Made by a program: the position numbers and the translations under genes. A stretch of DNA of 11,205 nucleotides, taken from the NCBI GenBank assembly GCA_003152795.1, contig PMBA01000254.1, positions 149 to 11,353 on the forward strand. The letters are read 5' to 3'. Below the pieces are notes generated by a model. The model saw only the letters and a list, made by a program, of their open reading frames with translations, ran no database searches and had not been told where the DNA came from. This DNA comes from Acidobacteriaceae bacterium. Lineage in GTDB: Bacteria > Acidobacteriota > Terriglobia > Terriglobales > Acidobacteriaceae. Shown in pieces: positions 1 through 5,945 of this stretch (positions are counted from its first letter, which is position 1; each line of letters begins with the position of its first letter).

Positions 1-500
1 ACGGCCACCGGCTTTTTGTTGACGAATCGAAGGCGCTTTAGGCAGTATGTCTTTTCGTCGGCCGCGAGTTTAAGAGCTTGCGAGGTTTCGGGATCGGGGT
101 CTTCCAGTGCAAGCGCCAGAACTTTGGCGGAAGGGACCAATCCCCGCCGCCGCATCTCTTCGCTGAAGCCACGCAGTTGCTGGAAATCCCACGGCACGCG
201 TCCTGACCCAATGATCGGACGCTTCCCTTTTGCCATGATCAGCAGGCCTTCGGAGCGAAGTTTCTGAAAGGCTTGCCGGACGGGCATCTTGCTGATGCCC
301 AGGGTGCGGGCAACTTCGCCTTCGGAACAGAAGATCTCTCCCTCGCGAAGCGCGCCGTCTTTGATCAGGTTGCGCACACGGTCCACGATCTGTTCGTAAT
401 AAGGGACAAAACTCGCGCTGTCAATGACCAGGCCGAGAGCATCGACTTTGGGCGCGACGCGAGGTTCGAGGTGAGGAGGCATCGATCGTCGAGCGCACAT
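1..500 (-). CDS. GntR family (HutC subfamily) transcriptional regulator, partial
   Basis: The reading frame is open from an ATG at 500 down to the window edge (166 complete codons), so the C-terminus is missing. Residues about 31-98 form a GntR winged helix-turn-helix: a PYYEQI start, then an SEGEVARTLGISKMPVRQA recognition region, then LRSEGLL and the wing. From about residue 106 (QQLRGFSEEM, then RRRGLVPSAKVL) the sequence matches the beginning of a UTRA domain, the small-molecule-binding fold of HutC-type regulators, which commonly bind phosphorylated sugars or amino sugars. It is transcribed divergently from the sugar-uptake operon, so control of that operon and of itself is the natural inference. 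The start is uncertain: ATG at 482 is in frame, and neither ATG has a clear Shine-Dalgarno. A -10-like TATACT lies 8 nt before ATG 500, so a leaderless mRNA is possible. The roughly 28 residues before the winged helix are longer than usual. Confidence 0.9.
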   Translation of the reverse strand, partial: MCARRSMPPHLEPRVAPKVDALGLVIDSASFVPYYEQIVDRVRNLIKDGALREGEIFCSEGEVARTLGISKMPVRQAFQKLRSEGLLIMAKGKRPIIGSGRVPWDFQQLRGFSEEMRRRGLVPSAKVLALALEDPDPETSQALKLAADEKTYCLKRLRFVNKKPVA

Positions 501-504
501 GCAC

Positions 505-520
505 ACGTAGTATACAACGT
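505..520. promoter_or_regulatory. candidate operator of the GntR/HutC regulator (autoregulatory)
   Basis: ACGTAGTATACAACGT is symmetric in every base pair except one (position 5 against 12). Its centre, GTATAC, fits the general GntR-family half-site pattern GTM-N(0-1)-KAC. It overlaps a minus-strand TATACT (509-514) that sits 8 nt before the regulator's first ATG, so a bound repressor would block that promoter. Autorepression is inferred from position and symmetry, not shown. Confidence 0.5.
509..514 (-). promoter_or_regulatory. possible -10 element of the regulator gene
   Basis: The minus strand reads TATACT here, one mismatch from the sigma-70 consensus TATAAT. The distance to the ATG at 500 is 8 nt, which would put the transcription start at or next to the first codon. 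No good -35 hexamer is visible 16-18 bp upstream, so the call is tentative. Confidence 0.3.
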
Positions 521-678
521 TTACATGTTCCCTTGAACAGGTTTTTGCGGAGGGCGTGGGCGCCCCCTTCCCGGGAGCGTCCGATCGGGAGTACACACAA
601 CACAGATAAGGGTTTACTGATAATTGCCGGCGAAATGGCGTCGCTTCCCCCCGCCGACGAGGAAAAATAACCATTGAC

Positions 679-699
679 AACATATATACATATGATGTT
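679..699. promoter_or_regulatory. candidate operator / promoter overlap upstream of the TonB receptor gene
   Basis: The segment has AACAT at one end and ATGTT at the other (11 nt between), with an inner near-palindrome CATATATACATATG (681-694, 12 of 14 positions symmetric). Its reverse strand shares TGTATA with the 505-520 site. A TTGACA (674-679) abuts it and a TATGAT (691-696) lies inside it, so the element sits where the operon promoter should be. Assignment to the divergent GntR-type regulator is inference. Confidence 0.4.
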
Positions 700-753
700 T
701 TCATTTCATCCTTAGGAGCGGACGGGATCGTGGCAGCGCCCGATTCGCCCATC

Positions 754-758
754 GGAGG
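754..758 (+). promoter_or_regulatory. ribosome binding site deciding the receptor start
   Basis: GGAGG lies 4 nt before the ATG at 763. This favours 763 over the upstream GTG at 730, because starting at 763 also gives a normal signal peptide directly at the N-terminus. An AGGAG at 714-718 is 11 nt from the GTG and is a weaker match. Confidence 0.6.
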
Positions 759-762
759 CATC

Positions 763-3700
763 ATGAATCGGATTCTCCCCATCAGATTGAGATCGCCGTG
801 GCTCAACTTCATCGCCGGAGCGGCGCTCCTGGTTGCCTCGGGCTTGCAGGCTCAGGTGGAGTCGGGAAAAGTTGTCGGCACCGTTCGCGACGCTTCCGGC
901 GCGGTCCTGGCGGATGCGGCGGTAACGGTGATAGAAACGGAGACGAACGCCGAGAGAAAAACCACGAGCAACAGCGGTGGTGAATATGTGGTCACCGAGC
1001 TGAAACCCGGAACCTACACCGTGAAGGCGGAGCGCGAGGGTTTCAAAACGGCAGTACAGACTGCATTCAAGCTCGACATCAACCAGGTTGTCCGGGTGGA
1101 TTTCAGTTTAGTCGTCGGTTCAGTCCAGGAACAGGTCACGGTCACCGCCGCCGAGCCGCTGGTGGAATCGGAAACCTCGTCGATAGGACAGGTGATCGAT
1201 GAAAGCCGGGTTCACCAGCTTCCGATCAACGGACGAAATTTCATGCAACTGGCGTATCTGAGCCCCGGGGTCAACAAGGGGCCTGCCAGTACCGGCAGCA
1301 CGGGGAACGTGCAGCAGGGCGAGATTCCCGAGGACGAGCGCGGGAATGGATCGATCCAGGTGAATGGACTGTGGGCGACCAACAACAACTACCTCTTGAA
1401 TGGATTCGACAACAACGAGCAACAGATCGGTTTCGAGCTGATTGAACCTCCCATCGATGCCATCCAGGAATTCAAGGTTCAAACCAATAACTTCGGCGCC
1501 GATATCGGCAAGGGTGGTGCGGTCATCAACGTTGTGACCAAGTCAGGCACCAACCGGTTTCACGGCAGCGCATTCGAGTTTCTACGCAACTCCTCCATGG
1601 ACGCAAAGAATTATTTCGACGATCCTTCCCAGTCCATCCCGCCCTTCAAGCGCAACGAGTTTGGAGGCTCGTTCGGTGGCCCGATCATTCGAGACCGAAC
1701 GTTCTTTTTTGTCGATTACCAGGGAAGGCGCATCCGCACGTCCGACACATACCTTTCTCCGGTGCCCAATCCGTCGGAGGTTGGCGGAGACTTCTCCGAT
1801 CTCTTAAGCGGCTCTTCTCCCACGGTCATTGTTGACCCGGTGACGGGCAATCAGTTCATGGGGAACAACAACGCGAGTCCGAACGTAATTCCATCCTGTC
1901 CCAGCCCAACGGGCGGGGCGTGTCTGGATCCGGCGTCGCTCAATGTTGTAGCGCTTTTCCCGGCGCCGTCCCCGGGTCTGGGTAATCTGTTCCGTTACAA
2001 CCCGGTCGACCGGAACAATCAGGACTCGTTTGACGTTCGCATCGATCACCAGATCACTTCAAAAAACAGTTTTTTCGGTGTTTTCAGTTATGGCAACGTC
2101 GACGATCACAAGCCCGATCCGTTTCCGGGAATTGCCGGCGGAGGCTCATTCACTGGCGACATCAACAACAAGGCGCTGATGGCGGGGCTTAGCGATGTGC
2201 ATGCGTTTTCCCCGAACAAGATCAACGAACTGAAGATCGGCTACACCCGGTACGAGGTCGATGCCGTCCCCTTCTTTGAAGGACAGGCGCTGGCGACGCA
2301 GTTGGGAATTCCCGGGATCAACGATCCGAATATCCCCGTGACCGGGGGCCTGCCGAACATCCAGATCAGCGGCTTGAACGCACTGGGCAACGGCGACTGG
2401 TTCCCGGAAGTCCTGCACGAAAATAATTATCAATTGCTGGATTCGTTCACCTACATCCACGGTCATCATTCCTTCAAGATGGGAGGCGACCTGCGACGGC
2501 GCCAGCATGGTTTCTTCCAGGTTCAGAATGCTCGCGGCGATTTCTACTACACCGGACAATTCACAGCTGCCGATCCGAACAACACCGTCCCGCTCGCCGA
2601 CTTTCTCATTGGTTACACACAGAGTCTTTTCCGCGACGCACAAACGGGAACCTATGGCATGCGCTGGTGGGAGTTCGGGACGTATCTGATGGACGACTAC
2701 CGCGTTTCTTCAAAGCTCACGCTCAACCTCGGGGTACGGTACGACGTGTATACACCCATGGTTGAAGAGCACAATCGCCTGGCCAACTTCGACTTCAAGA
2801 CCGGCCTGTTTGTCGCGCCCGGAGTCACGCCGGGCACGAGCCGCTCCGGCGATGTGGCCACCAATTGGAAAAACTTTTCTCCACGCATTGGTTTTGCGTA
2901 CTCCCCGGGCAGCGACAATAAAACCGCGGTGCGCGGCGGCTACGGCATTTTTTACGACTTGCAGGCGGACCAGAACGATACCGAACTGGCATACAATCCG
3001 ACGCCCGGCGTCTACGGCAGCCAGTCACTCACCGCGTCGCTGGGACCGACTCCGGTCATGATTCTCTCCCAGGGCCCGGCTCCGATTGTTTTTTCGGATA
3101 TCACGAACCCCACTGGCCGCGCCAGCGCCGCCTACTTCCACAATCCCACGACCTATATCGAGGAATGGAACCTGAATATTGAGCGCCAACTCGTGAAGGA
3201 CATGGTGCTCCAGGTCGGATACGTTGGTACGCGCGGTGTGCATTTGACTTACTTGCGGAACCTGAACCAGGCGACGACACCGACCTGGACAAACTTCTCC
3301 GGGCCAACCGGAAACGAAGGGCGACCCTATGTCTCCACCGTTCCCAACATCGCCGCCATCCGCACCGAAGGCCACGACATCAGCCTGATCAACCACGGCT
3401 TGCAGGTGCGTTTTGAAAAGCGGTCTTCCCATGGATGGAGCATGCTCAACAGTTACACCTACCAGCACACGATCGGTCAGGCGACTGAAAGCGAAACGCC
3501 GGGAGCCGATGTCGAACCGCAGAATACCTACAACATGCGCGCCGAGCGCGGAGACGTCGCGCCCGACTTTCGCCACCAGTTCACTTCGGCGTGGTCTTAT
3601 GAACTCCCGTTTGGTCCGGGCCACCGTTACTTCAAAACCGAAGGCCCCTTGGGGTTGCTCACCGGGGGGTGGCAGTTGAACGGCATCATCTCGCTTTACT

Positions 3701-4161
3701 CTGGCCAGGCATTCACCCCGCAATTGTCGTACGATCCAACCAATACCGGTTCTGGAGGTCCGCGGCCCGATCGCGTGGGCAATCCTTATAACTTCACCGG
3801 TTCGCCGTGTGGCGGTTCGCAGAGCGTCAACTGCTGGTACAACCCAGCCGCCTTCGCGCTGCCCGCGATTGCTCCCGGCCAACCCGTGAATCCGGATGGT
3901 TTCTACGCGACCATGTTCGGGAACGCAGGCCGCGGCAGCCTTCGTGGACCGGCATTTTACGACACCGATTTCTCCGTCTTTAAGGACTTCAAATTCAAGG
4001 AGAGGGGCCAACTGGAACTGCGGTGCGAGATTTTCAATCTTTTTAATACGCCTCAGTTTGCGCTGCCCAATCCCCAGGTTGACACTTCCAACGCCGGGCA
4101 GATCACAAGCACGCTGCATGAGTCCCGACAGATCCAGGTGTCGGTAAATATTTCGTTCTAG
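763..4161 (+). CDS. TonB-dependent receptor with N-terminal carboxypeptidase-regulatory domain (Oar-like)
   Basis: Predicted outer-membrane, beta-barrel transporter of 1,132 residues for a ligand too large for porins. Visible parts: a signal peptide (about 1-31: basic start, hydrophobic FIAGAALLVASGLQA, AQ cleavage region); a CNA-B/carboxypeptidase-regulatory-like domain (about 35-118, GTVRDASGAVLADAAVTV and GEYVVTELKPGTYTVKAE); and a plug region (about 125-265, including LPINGRNFMQLAYLSPGV, NGLWATNNNYLLNGFDNNE and GGAVINVVTKSGTNRFHG). The rest is a long aromatic-rich barrel ending in QIQVSVNISF with a terminal Phe, typical of outer-membrane barrels. Length and motifs match the Oar-like receptors abundant in Acidobacteriota. 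An in-frame GTG at 730 would add 11 residues ahead of the signal peptide and is less likely. No SusD partner follows, unlike in Bacteroidota SusC/D pairs. It is the first gene of the operon. The ligand is unknown and is inferred to be an oligosaccharide from the neighbours. Confidence 0.9.
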   Translation: MNRILPIRLRSPWLNFIAGAALLVASGLQAQVESGKVVGTVRDASGAVLADAAVTVIETETNAERKTTSNSGGEYVVTELKPGTYTVKAEREGFKTAVQTAFKLDINQVVRVDFSLVVGSVQEQVTVTAAEPLVESETSSIGQVIDESRVHQLPINGRNFMQLAYLSPGVNKGPASTGSTGNVQQGEIPEDERGNGSIQVNGLWATNNNYLLNGFDNNEQQIGFELIEPPIDAIQEFKVQTNNFGADIGKGGAVINVVTKSGTNRFHGSAFEFLRNSSMDAKNYFDDPSQSIPPFKRNEFGGSFGGPIIRDRTFFFVDYQGRRIRTSDTYLSPVPNPSEVGGDFSDLLSGSSPTVIVDPVTGNQFMGNNNASPNVIPSCPSPTGGACLDPASLNVVALFPAPSPGLGNLFRYNPVDRNNQDSFDVRIDHQITSKNSFFGVFSYGNVDDHKPDPFPGIAGGGSFTGDINNKALMAGLSDVHAFSPNKINELKIGYTRYEVDAVPFFEGQALATQLGIPGINDPNIPVTGGLPNIQISGLNALGNGDWFPEVLHENNYQLLDSFTYIHGHHSFKMGGDLRRRQHGFFQVQNARGDFYYTGQFTAADPNNTVPLADFLIGYTQSLFRDAQTGTYGMRWWEFGTYLMDDYRVSSKLTLNLGVRYDVYTPMVEEHNRLANFDFKTGLFVAPGVTPGTSRSGDVATNWKNFSPRIGFAYSPGSDNKTAVRGGYGIFYDLQADQNDTELAYNPTPGVYGSQSLTASLGPTPVMILSQGPAPIVFSDITNPTGRASAAYFHNPTTYIEEWNLNIERQLVKDMVLQVGYVGTRGVHLTYLRNLNQATTPTWTNFSGPTGNEGRPYVSTVPNIAAIRTEGHDISLINHGLQVRFEKRSSHGWSMLNSYTYQHTIGQATESETPGADVEPQNTYNMRAERGDVAPDFRHQFTSAWSYELPFGPGHRYFKTEGPLGLLTGGWQLNGIISLYSGQAFTPQLSYDPTNTGSGGPRPDRVGNPYNFTGSPCGGSQSVNCWYNPAAFALPAIAPGQPVNPDGFYATMFGNAGRGSLRGPAFYDTDFSVFKDFKFKERGQLELRCEIFNLFNTPQFALPNPQVDTSNAGQITSTLHESRQIQVSVNISF

Positions 4162-4177
4162 GATCAGGGGGCAATCG

Positions 4178-5914
4178 ATGTGGCGTCACGCGATTCGCCG
4201 AATGTCTGGACTGGCGATCCTCTTGCTGTTCTGTTTGCCGGCTATGGCGCAGGATTGCTCCGGTCCGGCGCTGCGTGGTTCGTTTCTGCAACCAGCGCTT
4301 GGTGACGCGTGGACATTGAAACAGTGGCGTGAAGAGTTCCACTACATGCGAGGCGCTCGACTCGATCAGATGGTCATACAGTGGACAGCCGACAGCAAGG
4401 AGAAGACGACGATCTATCCCACCAGCGTCGCCGGCTATACGCAGAACACAAAACATGACGTGGTGGAGCGGGCTCTACAGGCGGCGGATGCCAGCGGCGC
4501 TCAGGTGTACCTGGGGCTGCAGATCAATGACGACTGGTGGACAAAATACCTGACTGACAAACCATGGCTGGAGAATGAGGCCAAGGTCGCCGACATTCTG
4601 GCCGACGACCTCTGGAAGCGGTACGGCCAGCACGTATCTTTGACCGGGTGGTATCTGGGTTTCGAAGTGGATAACGTCGAAAGCACTCGGGCGGAGTGGG
4701 GTAACTTAGTTGGGTTCTACCGGACCGTGGGCCATCACCTTCACAAGCTCACGCCAGGCAAGCCCCTCGTGATTGCGCCGTTCTTCAATCCGACGGCGGG
4801 TTTCTCAGCTTCGCAGTGGCAAACCATGTGGGAGTACGTTCTGAAGCGCAGCCCCATCGACGTCCTCGCGCTGCAAGATGGCGTGGGGGCGGGGCACGCC
4901 AGGAAAGCGCAATTGCCGGAGTGGTTCAGCGCCGTCCAGAACGCGATTCAGGATTCCAGTCCCAACATGCAGTTCTGGGCCGACACGGAAACCTTCATAT
5001 CGGGCTACGAACCGCGGCCAATCCGGTCCATCGTGAATGATATGTGCGCGGTCGCGCCCTATGTCAGCAGCTATCTCAGTTTCAGCTTCAATCACTACAT
5101 CAGCCCGCAGCAGGTAAATCCGCTTTACTACCAGACGTATCTGGATTATCTCGCGAGCGGAAAAGTTGAGCGCGTGCCTCCGACGACGCCGGCGGGCCTG
5201 ACCAGCGTGGCGCTCGACTCCCAGACCATCCAGCTAACCTGGGCCGCTTCGACCGACAACCTCGGCGTAGTCGGCTACAACGTCCTCCGCGATGAACGGC
5301 AAGTGGCCAGCGTGCGCGATGGGACGACTTCCCTTCTGGATCTGCAACTCGAGCCCGGCACCACCTACACGTATCAGGTCAGGGCGTTCGATGCCGCGGG
5401 AAATGAGTCGGAGCTAAGCAATGCGACAACGGCGACGACGCCGGAGCCGCATCTTTATCCGACCAACATTTCACGGGGCAAACCGTATTCGGCGACCATG
5501 CCTGCAAATCCCAGCTATCCCGACACGGCGGGGGGTGAGTTGACCGACGGGATATTGGGATCGACGAGCTACGCTGACGCTGCGTGGCAGGGCAGAGCCA
5601 CCGCAAAGGTTTATTCGTTCACCATTGATCTCGGCGCCGTGCAGGCGATCAAGGAAGTGCGGAGCCAATGGCTCCAGGACAAGCCGTCGGGGATCTTGCT
5701 GCCGAAGCAGGTCTCCTGTTTCGTCTCTGACGACAATGTGAACTTCGCGGCGGTGGGCACGGTAAGCAAACCGCTACCGGGTGATGACACGCTCTCGCTC
5801 TGGTATACCTTGACCGACTTGACAGGCGTGAGCGGGCGCTATGTGCAGCTTCAAGTAAAACCCGGATCGAATGCGGGCTGGACGTTTATCGACGAGATCG
5901 AAGTACGCCAGTAG
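4178..5914 (+). CDS. secreted DUF4434-like TIM-barrel protein with Fn3 and discoidin (F5/8 type C) domains
   Basis: The 578-residue product has a signal peptide (about 1-25, ending LPAMAQ). Residues about 30-325 resemble the DUF4434 family, a TIM-barrel glycosidase-like group: GSFLQP near 34-39, MVIQW at 65-69, VYLGLQIN at 110-117, GWYLGFEVDN at 157-166 and FWADTETF at 266-273. E163 and E271 end predicted strands and are candidates for a catalytic acid/base and nucleophile pair, by analogy with clan GH-A; this is inference. Residues about 336-422 are a fibronectin type III domain (PPTTPAGLTSV to ATTATTPE). Residues about 430-578 are a discoidin/F5-8C-type, CBM32-like module (NISRGKPYSAT, ELTDG, WTFIDEIEVR). 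Such modules usually bind carbohydrate, so the protein is probably a periplasmic or surface glycan-processing enzyme or binder. The gene starts 16 bp after the receptor stop, with AGGGGG 6 nt before the ATG. The activity is not established. Confidence 0.78.
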   Translation: MWRHAIRRMSGLAILLLFCLPAMAQDCSGPALRGSFLQPALGDAWTLKQWREEFHYMRGARLDQMVIQWTADSKEKTTIYPTSVAGYTQNTKHDVVERALQAADASGAQVYLGLQINDDWWTKYLTDKPWLENEAKVADILADDLWKRYGQHVSLTGWYLGFEVDNVESTRAEWGNLVGFYRTVGHHLHKLTPGKPLVIAPFFNPTAGFSASQWQTMWEYVLKRSPIDVLALQDGVGAGHARKAQLPEWFSAVQNAIQDSSPNMQFWADTETFISGYEPRPIRSIVNDMCAVAPYVSSYLSFSFNHYISPQQVNPLYYQTYLDYLASGKVERVPPTTPAGLTSVALDSQTIQLTWAASTDNLGVVGYNVLRDERQVASVRDGTTSLLDLQLEPGTTYTYQVRAFDAAGNESELSNATTATTPEPHLYPTNISRGKPYSATMPANPSYPDTAGGELTDGILGSTSYADAAWQGRATAKVYSFTIDLGAVQAIKEVRSQWLQDKPSGILLPKQVSCFVSDDNVNFAAVGTVSKPLPGDDTLSLWYTLTDLTGVSGRYVQLQVKPGSNAGWTFIDEIEVRQ

Positions 5915-5931
5915 AACTGAAAGCGCAGAAC

Positions 5932-5937
5932 GGGAGG
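5932..5937 (+). promoter_or_regulatory. ribosome binding site selecting a GTG start
   Basis: GGGAGG lies 8 nt before a GTG at 5946, while the in-frame ATG at 5955 is 17 nt away. The upstream in-frame ATG at 5871 lies inside the preceding gene and would put about 25 charged residues ahead of the signal peptide. The GTG is therefore the preferred start of the glycosidase gene. Confidence 0.65.
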
Positions 5938-5945
5938 CGAGAACA

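Larger units (their letters stand above)
501..762. promoter_or_regulatory. divergent regulatory region between regulator and glycan operon
   Basis: This stretch separates the minus-strand regulator from the plus-strand operon and carries no convincing gene. Its ends hold AT-rich palindromic elements (505-520, 516-529 and 679-699) that are candidate operators. The middle (about 540-600) is GC-rich and contains two short perfect palindromes, GGGCGCCC and TCCCGGGA, whose role is unknown. The AT-rich 660-710 segment is the most likely place for the operon promoter, although no hexamer pair with standard spacing stands out there. Confidence 0.65.

Noticed and set aside
16..536. Plus-strand open frames (16-267 and 273-536)
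   Set aside because: They lie antisense to the clear GntR/UTRA reading frame, have no recognisable domain and show low-complexity composition typical of shadow frames.
558..576. GGGCGCCC (558-565) and TCCCGGGA (569-576) as operators or a terminator
   Set aside because: Both are perfect but only 8 bp, are expected by chance in a GC-rich stretch, have no loop or following T-run, and do not resemble the other palindromes.
421..603. Minus-strand 60-residue frame overlapping the regulator start
   Set aside because: It is in a different frame from the winged-helix sequence, is Arg/Ser/Cys-rich and has no family resemblance.
674..696. TTGACA (674-679) with TATGAT (691-696) as a sigma-70 promoter
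   Set aside because: The spacer is only 11 bp, far below the usual 16-18 bp, and hexamers at 16-18 bp are poor. I keep the region as a likely promoter zone but not this hexamer pair.
730..762. GTG at 730 as the start of the TonB receptor
   Set aside because: It would place 11 residues before an otherwise normal signal peptide, and GGAGG is positioned for the ATG at 763.
3025..4119. 364-residue minus-strand frame
   Set aside because: It is antisense to the receptor barrel, which is unambiguous; the sequence shows no domain and reflects GC-rich codon bias.
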